The notes under the pieces were generated by a model, which saw only the letters and a list, made by a program, of their open reading frames with translations, made no database searches and had not been told where the DNA came from. DNA of 64,000 bases from Robiginitalea sediminis (GTDB lineage Bacteria > Bacteroidota > Bacteroidia > Flavobacteriales > Flavobacteriaceae). Both the position numbers and the translations under genes were made by a program. Positions 16,860 through 26,884 of this stretch are shown here, piece by piece. Position 1 is the first letter of the stretch. Each line of letters opens with the position of its first letter. The DNA is taken from NCBI RefSeq assembly GCF_002198115.1, contig NZ_NGNR01000001.1, positions 812,296 through 876,295 of the forward strand. The letters run 5' to 3'.

Positions 16860-17222
16860 ATGCCCACTGTAAAACTTACAGCCCAGAAATTCAAGGAGGA
16901 GATCTTTGATTATACCACAGAAAAGGAATGGAATTTTAAAGGGGAAAAACCCGCCATTATCGACTTTTATGCAGACTGGTGCGGCCCTTGCAAAATGGTA
17001 GCCCCTATCCTGGAGGAACTCTCCGACGAAAACCCGGAGATTGTCATCTACAAGGTAGATACCGAAGTGGAGCAGGAGCTGGCGGCCATCTTCCAGATCC
17101 GGAGCATCCCGAGCATCCTGTTTATCCCAAAGGAGAAACAGCCTATGATGCAGGCCGGGGCCCTGCCCAAGCACGTCCTGCAGGATGTCATCGACAAGGA
17201 ATTGCTTACGTCGGTTTCCTAA
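16860..17222 (+). CDS. trxA: Thioredoxin
   Basis: This 120-residue cytoplasmic thioredoxin has the active site W40-C41-G-P-C44 and the cis-proline loop SIP84. The N-terminal ~25 residues are slightly longer than in E. coli TrxA. A strong terminator lies 24 bp after the stop. It reduces disulfides in general redox housekeeping. There is no operon partner, since the upstream gap of 166 bp should hold its promoter. Confidence 0.88.
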   Translation: MPTVKLTAQKFKEEIFDYTTEKEWNFKGEKPAIIDFYADWCGPCKMVAPILEELSDENPEIVIYKVDTEVEQELAAIFQIRSIPSILFIPKEKQPMMQAGALPKHVLQDVIDKELLTSVS

Positions 17223-17245
17223 GCTGCCGTTCCTGAATCGTATGT

Positions 17246-17275
17246 GCCGGCCCCTCAGGGGGGCCGGTTTTTTTA
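17246..17275 (+). terminator. Terminator of the thioredoxin gene
   Basis: GCCGGCCCC and GGGGCCGG form a GC-rich stem (two or three extra G in the 3' arm) followed by seven T. Confidence 0.8.
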
Positions 17276-17345
17276 TTTCCAAAAGTGGCTTCTCCGGATG
17301 GAAAATCCAGCCACGCGCATGGGCACACAACGGCAGATTATTCCG

Positions 17346-17353
17346 TACATTTA
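17346..17353 (+). promoter_or_regulatory. Bacteroidota -7 box TACATTTA
   Basis: TACATTTA lies 24 bp before the ATG of the BNR gene and matches TAnnTTT. The same octamer appears before three other genes here (34065, 36641, and 50707 on the minus strand). No clear -33 TTTG is present at this copy. Confidence 0.45.
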
Positions 17354-17377
17354 AGGAGACGAAAACCAACACATACG

Positions 17378-20300
17378 ATGAAAAAAGTACTCTTGTTGCT
17401 GGCCTTGAGCGCCGTGTTCCTTTTCGATGGGACATCTCTCAATGCACAGCGTCGAAAAAGCAATGCCCCTGCCAAGGGCCCCGAACTGCCACTGCAAGCC
17501 TTTACATTCCGCAACATTGGCCCGGCCTTCCTGTCGGGACGAATTGCGGATATCGCCATTGACCCGGAAAACGAAAGTGTCTGGTATGTGGCGGTGGGTT
17601 CCGGCGGGGTTTGGAAAACCGAAAATGCCGGTACCACCTGGATGCCCCTGTTCGACCAGCAGGGGTCCTACTCCACGGGGTGCATTACCCTGGACCCGCA
17701 GAATTCCGCAACGGTCTGGGTAGGCTCCGGCGAAGATGTGGGCGGGCGCCACGTGGCCTACGGGGATGGGGTTTACCGGTCCAAAGATGGCGGGAAATCC
17801 TGGGAGAATCTTGGCCTGAAAGAAACCGAACACATTGCCCGGATTATTGTTCACCCGGATAACAGCGACGTGGTCTGGGTGGCTGCGCAGGGTCCGCTTT
17901 GGAAAAAAGGCGGCCAGCGCGGGGTGTACAAAACCACCGATGGCGGGGCAACCTGGACCCAGGTCCTGGGCAACGATGCCTGGACGGGGGCAACCGACCT
18001 TATTATAGACCCGCGGGACCCTCAGGTTCTGTACGCCGCTACCTGGGACCGCCACCGAACCGTAGCTGCCCTTATGGGCGGGGGCCCGGGGACCGGGATC
18101 CATAAATCCACCGACGGGGGGGAGACCTGGGAGGAACTCACCAGCGGCCTGCCCAAATCGAACATGGGGAAAATAGGCCTGGCTATCTCGCCCCAGCAAC
18201 CCGATGTGCTCTATGCCGCCATAGAACTGGACCGTAAAACCGGTGCCGTGTACCGCTCTGCAGACCGGGGGGCCTCCTGGAAAAAGATGTCCAATACGGT
18301 TTCCGGGGGTACCGGGCCGCACTATTACCAGGAGCTCTATGCCAGCCCGCATAAGTTCGACCGGCTGTACCTGATGAATGTACGCGTACTTACCTCGGAG
18401 GACGGGGGCAAGACCTTCGTCCAGCTCAAGGAGGAGGAAAAGCACTCCGACAACCACGCCATGGCCTTCAAGAAGGACGACCCCAATTACCTGATGATTG
18501 GCACCGATGCGGGCATCTACGAGAGTTTCGACCTGGCCGAAAACTGGAGGTACCATAAAAACCTGCCCCTGACCCAGTTTTACAAGGTAGCGGTGAACAA
18601 CGCCGAGCCCTTCTACCATGTCTTTGGGGGGACGCAGGACAACGGTTCCGCAGGCGGGCCATCGGCTACCGACGAGCGGGAGGGGATTGCCAACAAACAC
18701 TGGTATAAGACCCTTTTTGCAGACGGCCACCAGTCTGCCACCGACCCCCAGTACAACGACATTATCTATGCCGAGACTCAACAGGGCGGGCTGCACCGCG
18801 TGGACCTGAGCACGGGGGAACAGGTGTTTATCCAGCCCCAGGCGGGCAAGGGGGACCCGCACGAGCGTTTTAACTGGGATGCCCCCATCCTGGTATCGCC
18901 CCACGACCCGGCCCGGCTCTATTTTGCCTCCTACCGCGTTTGGAAATCCGAGAACCGGGGCGACAGCTGGACTCCTATTTCCGGCGACCTTACCCGCAGC
19001 GAGGAGCGCATCGAACTGCCGATTATGGGCCGCCAGCAGTCCTGGGACAATGCCTGGGATGTAGGGGCCATGTCCAATTACAACACCATTACCTCCCTGA
19101 GCGAATCCCCGGTGCAGGAGGGGTTGCTCTACGCGGGCACGGACGATGGCTTTATTGCCGTGAGCAGTGACGGGGGCGACAACTGGAACCGGATACCGGT
19201 GACGCGCCTGGGCCTTCCGGCCCGGAGCTTTGTGAATGACATCAAAGCGGACCTCCACGACGTGAATACGGTCTACGCAGTGCTGGATAACCACAAGGAA
19301 GGGGATTTCCGGCCCTTCCTGTACAAGAGTACAGACCGGGGGCAGACCTGGACCTCACTTTCCTCCGGCCTTCCGGAGCGCACCCTCTTATGGCGTATTG
19401 TGCAGGACCACGTAAATAAAAACCTGCTGTTCCTGGCCACCGAATTTGGGGTATACACTTCCTTAGACGGTGGGTCCAACTGGCAGAAATTGCCCGGCAC
19501 CCCCAGTATGGGCTTCCGCGACCTGGCCATCCAGAAGCGGGAGAACGACCTGGTGGCGGCCTCCTTCGGACGCGGGTTCTTTATCCTGGACGACTACAGC
19601 GCCCTGCGCCAGCTTACCCCGGCAACCTTACAGGAAAAGGGAAAACTCTTTGCCCCCAGGACCGCCAAATGGTATGTGCCCCGCAGCAACCTCGGGAATA
19701 CCGGGGCAGACTTTTACCTGGCCAAAAACCCGGAGTTCGGCGCGGTATTCACCTATTATCTTTCCGACGACTACACCACCGCCAAAGAACGCCGTCAAAA
19801 GGCCGAAAAAGAAGCGGATAAGACCGGGGCGGATATTCCGTTCCCCGGATATGAGGGTATCGACAAAGAGAACAGCGAGCAGGAAGCCCGCGTCTGGATT
19901 ACCATCCGGGATGCCAGTGGCAACGTGATCCGCAACCTGAGCGAGAAGGCCTCCAAGGGGACCCATCGCCTGGCCTGGGACCTGCGCCATGCCAGCACGG
20001 GGGCCATAGATCCGGAACTCAGCGGCGGCGGCGGCTGGTTCAGCCGTGGCCCGATGGCAACCCCGGGGACCTATACGGCCTCCATGTCCCTGCAAAAGGA
20101 CGGACAGGTAACACCCATGGGAGAAGCTGTAAGCTTCCAGGTGAAGCCCATCCGGGAAGGCGTGTTAAAGGGTATGGATTATGACAGCTATAATGCCTAT
20201 CGCGGGGAGCTTACCCAGGTTCAGGACCAACTGGAGCGGATGCGCGACCAGTTTGAACAGGCCGAAACGGCTTTGAAGGGCTTTAAGCAAGCCCTGGCCC

Positions 20301-20632
20301 GGACACCTGCGGCCCCCGCCGGATTGGCTTCCGACCTTTTCGCACTGGAAGAAGCAGTGCGTGCGCTGAAAATCAAGGCCGAGGGCAGCCCCGCCCGGGA
20401 AGAGATCGGGGAGCGCAACCCCCCGTCCATCCAATCCCATTTTTCAACGGCCTTCCGCGGGATGACTACCACCTATGGGCCTACGCCCCTGCACAGACGC
20501 AGCCTGGGGATAGCCCGGGAGATGCTAGCGGAAATGCAGCCGGAACTCAGCCGGATTACCGGGCAGATGATCCCGGCCCTGTCCAAAAAGCTAAAGGACG
20601 CTGGTGCCCCCTACATCAAAGGGCAGGACTAA
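17378..20632 (+). CDS. Exported BNR/VPS10-type beta-propeller protein
   Basis: The chosen ATG opens a signal peptide (about 1-24, ending SLNAQ). The frame is open upstream but not signal-like. The protein is 1,084 residues. Its first ~750 residues are two sortilin-like propellers built of Asp-box repeats (SKDGGKSWENL, TTDGGATWTQV, STDGGETWEEL, SSDGGDNWNRI, SLDGGSNWQKL). A C-terminal beta and helical region follows. These are usually annotated glycosyl hydrolase or WD40/YVTN/BNR proteins, but no sialidase catalytic set is evident. A paralogue of similar build lies at 36671-39814. It probably acts at the cell surface or periplasm. Confidence 0.8.
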   Translation: MKKVLLLLALSAVFLFDGTSLNAQRRKSNAPAKGPELPLQAFTFRNIGPAFLSGRIADIAIDPENESVWYVAVGSGGVWKTENAGTTWMPLFDQQGSYSTGCITLDPQNSATVWVGSGEDVGGRHVAYGDGVYRSKDGGKSWENLGLKETEHIARIIVHPDNSDVVWVAAQGPLWKKGGQRGVYKTTDGGATWTQVLGNDAWTGATDLIIDPRDPQVLYAATWDRHRTVAALMGGGPGTGIHKSTDGGETWEELTSGLPKSNMGKIGLAISPQQPDVLYAAIELDRKTGAVYRSADRGASWKKMSNTVSGGTGPHYYQELYASPHKFDRLYLMNVRVLTSEDGGKTFVQLKEEEKHSDNHAMAFKKDDPNYLMIGTDAGIYESFDLAENWRYHKNLPLTQFYKVAVNNAEPFYHVFGGTQDNGSAGGPSATDEREGIANKHWYKTLFADGHQSATDPQYNDIIYAETQQGGLHRVDLSTGEQVFIQPQAGKGDPHERFNWDAPILVSPHDPARLYFASYRVWKSENRGDSWTPISGDLTRSEERIELPIMGRQQSWDNAWDVGAMSNYNTITSLSESPVQEGLLYAGTDDGFIAVSSDGGDNWNRIPVTRLGLPARSFVNDIKADLHDVNTVYAVLDNHKEGDFRPFLYKSTDRGQTWTSLSSGLPERTLLWRIVQDHVNKNLLFLATEFGVYTSLDGGSNWQKLPGTPSMGFRDLAIQKRENDLVAASFGRGFFILDDYSALRQLTPATLQEKGKLFAPRTAKWYVPRSNLGNTGADFYLAKNPEFGAVFTYYLSDDYTTAKERRQKAEKEADKTGADIPFPGYEGIDKENSEQEARVWITIRDASGNVIRNLSEKASKGTHRLAWDLRHASTGAIDPELSGGGGWFSRGPMATPGTYTASMSLQKDGQVTPMGEAVSFQVKPIREGVLKGMDYDSYNAYRGELTQVQDQLERMRDQFEQAETALKGFKQALARTPAAPAGLASDLFALEEAVRALKIKAEGSPAREEIGERNPPSIQSHFSTAFRGMTTTYGPTPLHRRSLGIAREMLAEMQPELSRITGQMIPALSKKLKDAGAPYIKGQD

Positions 20633-20653
20633 GCTAAAGAAGTGTAATACCAC

Positions 20654-20693
20654 TAAGCCCCACGGGACTCTGTTCCGCGGGGCTTATTTTTTT
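20654..20693. terminator. Terminator between convergent genes
   Basis: TAAGCCCCACGG, a nine-base loop and CCGCGGGGCTTA are followed by seven T on the plus strand. It terminates the BNR gene, and the near-symmetric A at its left may also serve the convergent amidohydrolase gene. Confidence 0.75.
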
Positions 20694-20705
20694 GATGCGT
20701 CTGGG

Positions 20706-22340
20706 TTATTCTTTTCCGGCCGGTTTGCGCAGGACCTGCCCCGCGCGAAGGTCCATAAACCTTCCCTGGTCGATGGCCACCTGCCCGTTTACCAGGACAT
20801 AGGGGATGCCTTCCGGATATTGGTGGGGCGCCTCAAAGGTCGCGAGGTCCTTAACGGTAGCAGGGTCAAAAACCGTAATGTCGGCTTTCATCCCGGGTTT
20901 CAACAGGCCCCGGTCCGCAAGGTTCAGGGTCCGGGCTGGCAGGGCGGTCATTTTATAGATGGCCTCTTCCAGGGAGAGCAGCTTTATGTCCCGCACATAG
21001 TGGCCCAGGACCCTGGGGAAGGTGCCGTACCATCTGGGGTGCGGATGACCTTCTCCCGGCCAAACCAGCCGGCCGTCCGAGGCGATCATGGTTAAGGGGT
21101 GCTGCATGATGCGCTGCACGTCGGACTCGTCCATGGCAAAAAATACGCACGAGGCTCCACCGTTTGCCTGGGCTTCCGAAACCAGGAAGGCGCCGTTTTC
21201 AGGGGTGGGATCCAACCCGCGCTGCCGGCACCAATAGGCCAATGTTTTGCCCTCGAGCTCCGGCATCCAACTGACTTTGGCAAACTGGATGCGCTCCAGG
21301 TCTTCCCCGCCCCGGTCGTTGAGGATGTTAAAGACGATCCCCCTTTGGATGCTGTCCCGGGTTATGGGGTCATCCAGGCGCTGCAGGAAGGCCTCTTGTC
21401 CTCCTGCCCGGGCCCAGGCCGGAATCAGTACTGAAATCCCGGTATAACTCGCATTGTAAGGGTACTGGTCTATGCGTACATCCAGCCCTTCTTCCACTGC
21501 CGCATCGACCATGGCCAGGGTCTGGGCGCTCTTTCCCCACATGGGCTTCCCGATAACCTTATGGTGGGTCAGGACCACGCGGATTCCGGCTTCCCTGGAA
21601 ATGCGGATAGCTTCTTCCACCGAATGGAAAATGTCCAGGCCTTCCTCCCGCAGGTGGGAGGTATAGATGCCTCCTGCCTGGGCAGCAACCGCTGAGAGGG
21701 CCACCACTTCTTCCGTTGCGGAGAAACTCCCGGGGAGGTATTTCAGCCCTGTTGAGATCCCGAAGGCGCCCTCTTGCATGGCCTGGGCTACATGGGTTTT
21801 CATTTGCTCCAGTTCGCCGGCGGTCGGGGCGCGGTTTTCCAGCTCCATAATGTTGCGGCGAACCGTATTGTGGCCAATCAGGTAGGCCACATTCATCCCA
21901 ACCCCAAGTTGTTCAAGGCTGTCCAGAAATGACCCGAAAGGCCAGGGACTGGTGCCGTCCGGACCCCCCAGGCTGGTGGTAACCCCCTGCCGAAGGTGGC
22001 TTTGGCAATCCGAATGCGATAGAATGGGATCCAGGTGGACGTGCAGGTCGATAAAACCCGGGGCAACCGCAAGGCCGGTTACATCGATGGTCCGCTCTGC
22101 GGCCTTCCCCTGCAGGTCACCAATGGCAGCAAGCGTATCGGCCCGGATTCCGATGTCGGCTACCACGGGAGCTCCCCCGCTGCCGTCATAGATAGTACCT
22201 CCTTTCAGGATAAGGTCGTATGGGGCTTCTCCTGCACATCCGGTCAGGAGCAGCACCAGAAAAAGGAAGACAGGAATCCGGCGCCATGCCGGTTTGGTAC
22301 TGCCAGGTTGCGAGCCCGGATCAGCCGTTGTGCGACCCAT
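20706..22340 (-). CDS. D-aminoacylase-like amidohydrolase lipoprotein
   Basis: ATG 22340 gives 544 residues with lipobox LLLTGC near residue 34, so the protein is membrane-anchored outside the cytoplasm. The TIM-barrel amidohydrolase signature DLHVHLD supplies the first metal histidines. TSHLREEG, LTHHKV and MIASDGR supply the others, and GISTGLKYLPG is typical of N-acyl-D-amino-acid deacylases. It should hydrolyse N-acyl-D-amino acids or D-dipeptide-like substrates. Its first ~20 bases overlap the 3' end of the CDGSH gene, so the two are translationally linked. Confidence 0.82.
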   Translation of the reverse strand: MGRTTADPGSQPGSTKPAWRRIPVFLFLVLLLTGCAGEAPYDLILKGGTIYDGSGGAPVVADIGIRADTLAAIGDLQGKAAERTIDVTGLAVAPGFIDLHVHLDPILSHSDCQSHLRQGVTTSLGGPDGTSPWPFGSFLDSLEQLGVGMNVAYLIGHNTVRRNIMELENRAPTAGELEQMKTHVAQAMQEGAFGISTGLKYLPGSFSATEEVVALSAVAAQAGGIYTSHLREEGLDIFHSVEEAIRISREAGIRVVLTHHKVIGKPMWGKSAQTLAMVDAAVEEGLDVRIDQYPYNASYTGISVLIPAWARAGGQEAFLQRLDDPITRDSIQRGIVFNILNDRGGEDLERIQFAKVSWMPELEGKTLAYWCRQRGLDPTPENGAFLVSEAQANGGASCVFFAMDESDVQRIMQHPLTMIASDGRLVWPGEGHPHPRWYGTFPRVLGHYVRDIKLLSLEEAIYKMTALPARTLNLADRGLLKPGMKADITVFDPATVKDLATFEAPHQYPEGIPYVLVNGQVAIDQGRFMDLRAGQVLRKPAGKE

Positions 22341-22503
22341 CACAAAACGGGGCATCCCCGGTTTTGCCGCAGTTGCACAGCGAGAACCGGTTGCGGGTGG
22401 GGATTTCATTCCCGTCTGCATCCAGGAGCTGGATTTCTTTGGCGTTTAATACGGTAACCTTTCCGGTTTTGGAGATTTGGATAGTGGGTTTTGTGTTTTC
22501 CAT
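22321..22503 (-). CDS. CDGSH iron-sulfur domain protein
   Basis: This 60-residue protein has the complete CDGSH 2Fe-2S ligand set: C43, C45, C54 and H58 (SLCNCGKTGD...CDGSH). It is a stand-alone domain, the normal size for bacterial members, and probably has a redox or Fe-S transfer role in the cytoplasm. It is first in a two-gene unit with the amidohydrolase. The functional link between the two is not obvious. Confidence 0.88.
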   Translation of the reverse strand: MENTKPTIQISKTGKVTVLNAKEIQLLDADGNEIPTRNRFSLCNCGKTGDAPFCDGSHNG

Positions 22504-22676
22504 CTGATTTGTGCATTACCCCCTAAAGGTACAACCCCGGAGGGTTTCCGTCAAAGGGCAGGGTGATGGAAATGAAAATGCGATTGGGGTTTAAACCTTT
22601 TGTGCCCGGCAGACTCTAATTACCTGTTGTCCGAGGACCTCATACAGAAACACAAACCCTTTATAACCCATATCCC

Positions 22677-23186
22677 ATGAACCGTAACATCAGCAATCAA
22701 TTCCGCGTCTTCCACCGCTATCTCGGCTTTTTCCTGGCCGGGATTATGGCCGTATACGCCATTAGCGGCATCGTCCTAACCTTCCGCAACACCGATTACA
22801 TGAAAAGCGAGGTGGCGGTGAGCCGGACCCTGGAGCCAGGCCTGGAAGGCGATGCCCTGGGGGCTGCTCTCAGGAAGCGTGGGTTTAAGGCCGATAGGAC
22901 CGAAGGTGATATGGTCTACTTTGACGGGGGCAGTTACAACAAGGCAACGGGAGCAGCCGAGTATACTGAATTGCGCCTCCCGCTGGTGCTCGAGAAGATG
23001 AACAACCTGCATAAGATGCATTCGGGTAACCCTTTATTCTGGCTCGGAATCTTTTTTGGCGTGGCCCTGCTGTTCTTTTCGGTTTCGGCCTTCTTTATGT
23101 TTATGCCCGGGGCGCCGGTCTATAAAAAAGGGCTGTATTTTGCGGCCGCCGGCTTCCTGCTTACAGTTGTCCTGCTCTTTGTTTAG
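22677..23186 (+). CDS. PepSY-associated membrane protein
   Basis: This 169-residue protein begins with a hydrophobic helix typical of PepSY-TM proteins (FRVFHRYLGFFLAGIMAVYAISGIVLTF, about 9-36). A ~70-residue periplasmic PepSY-like domain and two more helices (about 120-140 and 150-168) follow. The histidine in FHRYLG and NNLHKMHSG could bind haem or metal, as in related ferric-reductase-like proteins. It is transcribed alone, divergently from the CDGSH gene. Confidence 0.6.
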   Translation: MNRNISNQFRVFHRYLGFFLAGIMAVYAISGIVLTFRNTDYMKSEVAVSRTLEPGLEGDALGAALRKRGFKADRTEGDMVYFDGGSYNKATGAAEYTELRLPLVLEKMNNLHKMHSGNPLFWLGIFFGVALLFFSVSAFFMFMPGAPVYKKGLYFAAAGFLLTVVLLFV

Positions 23187-23309
23187 TCCCTTCCCGCATA
23201 GGGCTTACTACCGGATTATGCCCTGGCAGGAGGGCTCAAGGTCCCGTTATACAGAGAAGGGAGGGGAAGCCTTTGGTCCAATTCCGTACCTTTAGGGGAA
23301 ACCCTCCAG

Positions 23310-25703
23310 ATGAAACAGACGATTCTGGCAGTACTTGGGTGCTGCCTGTTGGCGACGGCCTGTCGCCAGCAACCCCTTTCCTCCGGGGAACATGCCCTAG
23401 CCGGGGTCTCCGAGCCCGTAGAAGTCTACCGGGACCCGTATGGAATCAACCATATTTATGCGCAGAACGAACACGATCTGTTCTTTGCCCAGGGATACCT
23501 GGCGGCCAAAGACCGGTTGTTCCAGTTTGAAATCTGGCGCCGCCAGGCCACCGGTACCGTTGCGGAAATCCTCGGGGAACGGGCGTTGAAACGGGATATC
23601 GGCACCCGGCTTTTCCAATACCGGGGAGACCTGGATGCTGACCTGAACCAGTACCACGACCGGGGCTCGGAAATTATCCGCGCCTATACCGACGGGGTTA
23701 ACGCCTACATTGCCGAGGCCCGGGAAAAACCGGAGCAACTCCCCCTGGAATTCCGCGCCCTGGGAATCCTGCCCGAACCCTGGACCCCGGATGTGGTGAT
23801 TTCGCGCCACCAGGGCCTTTTGGGCAACAGCCAGGAAGAACTCGCCATTGGGCGTGCTGTGGCTGCCATCGGGGCAGATTCCGTTAAGGCCTTGCTTTGG
23901 TTCCACCCCAGGGAACCCGATCTGACCCTTCATGGGGGGGTCGATGCCGAGGGCTTGTCTGAAGACATTCTGGAGTTGTATAACGCCTACCGCAAATCCG
24001 TGGTTTTCCAGGCAAATGACCTCTTGCCCGAGTACCGTAGCCAGGCGGCGGCCCTTAGCTTTCCTGCTCCCAATAACAACCCTCCTGACAGCCTGGGGAT
24101 AGGCAGCAACAACTGGGTGGTGCGGGGCGAGAAAATGGCCAATGGGAAACCCCTGATGGCCAACGATCCCCACCGCAGTATCCGGGTGCCGTCCCTTCGG
24201 TATATGGTGCACCTGTCGGCCCCGGGCTGGGATGTCATAGGTGGGGGAGAACCCGAGATTCCGGGGGTGTCCATCGGGCACAACCCATACGGCGCCTGGG
24301 GCCTTACCGTTTTCGAGACCGATGGGGAGGATTTGCTGGTGTATGAAACCGACCCGGAAAACCCGAATCGCTACCGCTACCAGGATGCCTGGGAGGAGAT
24401 GGAGGTCATCCGGGAAGAAATACCTGTTAAGGGCCAGGACCCGGTGTCGGTAGCCCTGCGCTATACCCGCCACGGTCCTGTACTTTTTCAGGATACCCTG
24501 CGCCACCGGGCCTATGCCATGCGGTGTGCCTGGATGGAACCTGGGGGTGCGCCCTACCTGGCGTCCCTGCGCATGGACCAGGCACAGAACTGGGAGGAAT
24601 TCCGGGAAGCGTGCCGCTACAGCAACATCCCGGGGGAGAATATGGTTTGGGCAGGCGTCGATGGGGCTATCGGGTGGCAGGCCGTTGGGATAGCGCCTGT
24701 ACGTAAAGGTTTTTCCGGACTGGTGCCCGTGCCAGGAGACGGACGGTTTGAGTGGGACGGCTACCTTCCCATTAAACAAAAACCCTCCGCCTATAATCCT
24801 GAATCGGGCTATATAGAAACTGCCAACCAGAATGTTACCCCGGCTTCCTACGACCGTTGGGATGCCATTGGCTATACCTGGTCCGATTCGTTCCGGGGCA
24901 GGCGGATCGAGGAGGTACTGGAGCAAAAAGACCTGCTTACCCTGGAGGAGATGAAGGCCCTCCAGAACGACTACCTGTCCCTCCCGGCCCGGACCCTGGT
25001 GCCCTACCTGGAGGCCTTACAGTTGCCGCCTGCTGCAGACAGCCTCCGAAGGCGCCTTAGCGGGTGGGATTACCGCCTGGACCCGGATGCAGTGGCTGCG
25101 GGCATTTATGTGGCCTGGGAAAATGCCATCAGGGAGCTAGCCCACGAGCGGTTTGTACCGGCCCGCGCCAAGGCTTATATACAGACCCTTCAGCTGGAGC
25201 GTATCCTGCAGTGGGTAGCGTCCCCGGAACCCCATTTTGGCAGTACGGCTGCTCGGGATGCCTTCCTGCAGGAAGCCTTCCTCCGCGCAGAGAGTTTCCT
25301 GAAAAAACAGTTGGGCCCGGATCCGTCCAAGTGGGCCTATGGCCAACCCGATATGAAGCATATCACTATAAGGCACCCGCTTAGCCGCTCCCTGGTTGCC
25401 GATTCGGCCCAGGGCCTCGATTTCGGCCCCGTATCCCGGGGTGGAAATGGGTTTACCCCGGGTTCCACCGGGAACAACCTGAACCAGAGCAGCGGGGCTA
25501 CCTTCCGGGTTATTGTCCCGGTAGGAGAATGGGACAAAGCCCTGGGGATTAACAGCCCCGGACAATCGGGGAACCCGGAAAGCCCATACTATGGGAACCT
25601 GTTCGAAACCTGGGCGTCAGATGGGTATTTCCCCCTCTACTATTCCCGCGATTCCGTCCAGCGGCATGCCGATGCCCGTTTGGTCCTGACACCGGCTAGG
25701 TAG
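23310..25703 (+). CDS. Penicillin acylase family lipoprotein
   Basis: This 797-residue Ntn hydrolase has lipobox LLATAC18. It shows the family layout: an alpha chain beginning VEVYRDPYGINHIYA, then a spacer, then a beta chain starting at the conserved GIGSNNWV. S266 would become the N-terminal nucleophile after self-cleavage. Downstream motifs ANDPH, GVSIGHNPYGAWGLT and GGNGFTPG are typical. It should hydrolyse amides such as N-acyl-homoserine lactones or beta-lactam side chains; which one is unknown. It converges with the efflux operon. Confidence 0.88.
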   Translation: MKQTILAVLGCCLLATACRQQPLSSGEHALAGVSEPVEVYRDPYGINHIYAQNEHDLFFAQGYLAAKDRLFQFEIWRRQATGTVAEILGERALKRDIGTRLFQYRGDLDADLNQYHDRGSEIIRAYTDGVNAYIAEAREKPEQLPLEFRALGILPEPWTPDVVISRHQGLLGNSQEELAIGRAVAAIGADSVKALLWFHPREPDLTLHGGVDAEGLSEDILELYNAYRKSVVFQANDLLPEYRSQAAALSFPAPNNNPPDSLGIGSNNWVVRGEKMANGKPLMANDPHRSIRVPSLRYMVHLSAPGWDVIGGGEPEIPGVSIGHNPYGAWGLTVFETDGEDLLVYETDPENPNRYRYQDAWEEMEVIREEIPVKGQDPVSVALRYTRHGPVLFQDTLRHRAYAMRCAWMEPGGAPYLASLRMDQAQNWEEFREACRYSNIPGENMVWAGVDGAIGWQAVGIAPVRKGFSGLVPVPGDGRFEWDGYLPIKQKPSAYNPESGYIETANQNVTPASYDRWDAIGYTWSDSFRGRRIEEVLEQKDLLTLEEMKALQNDYLSLPARTLVPYLEALQLPPAADSLRRRLSGWDYRLDPDAVAAGIYVAWENAIRELAHERFVPARAKAYIQTLQLERILQWVASPEPHFGSTAARDAFLQEAFLRAESFLKKQLGPDPSKWAYGQPDMKHITIRHPLSRSLVADSAQGLDFGPVSRGGNGFTPGSTGNNLNQSSGATFRVIVPVGEWDKALGINSPGQSGNPESPYYGNLFETWASDGYFPLYYSRDSVQRHADARLVLTPAR

Positions 25704-25725
25704 CAATAGGCTACCCTAGGTTGCT

Positions 25726-26883
25726 TTATTCCGGTGCCACCAGGTTAAACGCCCCCCGGAACAGGACTTCAGTATCCGCACCCAACGCGGGGCTGCTAAC
25801 CGGGATGTACCCGCCCCGGGGAGTACCGGTTTCAACAGCAGCCTGGCGGAAGAGGTAGCCTGTATCCGTACGCTCCTGCAGGAGTAGTATATAGGACTTC
25901 CCCTGTTGGGTGACCACCGCAGATTCGGGTACGGCCCACTGGGGTGCTTCCGCGGTTTCTACCCCTACTTCAATAGAAGCGCGTACGTACATACCCACCA
26001 GGAAACCGGAATGCGCTTCCTCCTCCAGATGGGCGTGGACTTTTACTGTGCGGTCCTCATCGATGGCGGCCCCGATCAGGTGGACATGTGCCGCATAGGT
26101 ATTCTCGGAGTATTCCGGCAGGCGAAACCGTATCTCCTGGCCAACCTTTAGTTTTGAAATGTCTTTTTCGTAGACATTGAGTTCCAGGTGCAGGTGGTCG
26201 TTATTGACAATTTCGGCAATTTCCGTTGCCGGGGAAACAAAGACTCCCTTACGCACATTGACCCGTGTGAGGGATCCTGCTATGGGGGCGTAAACCGGGC
26301 TTTCCGAAGTAAGCTCCCCCGCTTCCACCCGGCCTGCCGGGATGTTGAGCAATTCCAGCTGTTTTTTAAGGCTGTTCTGTTGGGCCAGGGTAGTCCGGTA
26401 TTGACTCTCGGCTTGCAGATATACTTTTTCCGAGGTGATGTTTTCGGAAAACATGGTTTTCTGCCGCTCGTATTCGGCCTTGAGGTAGGGCAATTGTTCC
26501 CAGGCTTCCAGGTACTGTTGCTGCAACTTCAGGAACTCCGGGCTTTCCAGGGAAACAATGCGCTGCCCTTTGCGTACCTGGTCGCCAACCAGCAAGGAGA
26601 TATCTTTTACAAAGCCGCCGTTCAATGCGCTTACCACTGCCCGGTTCTCCGGGGGTACGTCTATGATCCCGCTTACTTCGAGGGTTTGAGGGAAGGCCTT
26701 TTGTTCCGGTTTCCCGAGGACCATACTATTGGCTTCGAACTGATTGTGAGCTATGGAGATCAGTCCTTCCTGCCCGGTAGGTTCCGACGGTTCAGAAGGG
26801 TTCTGCTGGGCTTCCCTGCACCCGGGGAAGGCCAGGAAGACCAGGGCTGGGATAAGGAAGAAGCGAAAGGAGGTGCGTTTCAT
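25726..26883 (-). CDS. RND efflux periplasmic adaptor (CusB/CzcB type)
   Basis: This 385-residue lipoprotein has lipobox FPGC22. Membrane-fusion-protein layout is clear: barrel-sandwich half (VVSALNGGFVKDISLLVGDQV), an alpha-helical hairpin (about 125-190), the second lipoyl half (VYAPIAGSLTRVNVRKGVFV), a beta barrel and a membrane-proximal domain. It links the inner-membrane pump to the outer-membrane channel. It is the last gene of the operon, one base after the pump gene, so the stoichiometry is coupled. Confidence 0.88.
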   Translation of the reverse strand: MKRTSFRFFLIPALVFLAFPGCREAQQNPSEPSEPTGQEGLISIAHNQFEANSMVLGKPEQKAFPQTLEVSGIIDVPPENRAVVSALNGGFVKDISLLVGDQVRKGQRIVSLESPEFLKLQQQYLEAWEQLPYLKAEYERQKTMFSENITSEKVYLQAESQYRTTLAQQNSLKKQLELLNIPAGRVEAGELTSESPVYAPIAGSLTRVNVRKGVFVSPATEIAEIVNNDHLHLELNVYEKDISKLKVGQEIRFRLPEYSENTYAAHVHLIGAAIDEDRTVKVHAHLEEEAHSGFLVGMYVRASIEVGVETAEAPQWAVPESAVVTQQGKSYILLLQERTDTGYLFRQAAVETGTPRGGYIPVSSPALGADTEVLFRGAFNLVAPE

Positions 26884-26884
26884 G

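Noticed and set aside
17351-19294. 647-codon minus-strand open frame
   Set aside because: It is antisense to the BNR propeller gene. GC-rich codon use produces long antisense frames throughout 17-40 kb, and the plus-strand protein has signal peptide and repeats.
23397-24926. 509-codon minus-strand open frame
   Set aside because: It is a shadow of the penicillin acylase gene, which has a lipobox and the Ntn nucleophile motif in the plus frame.
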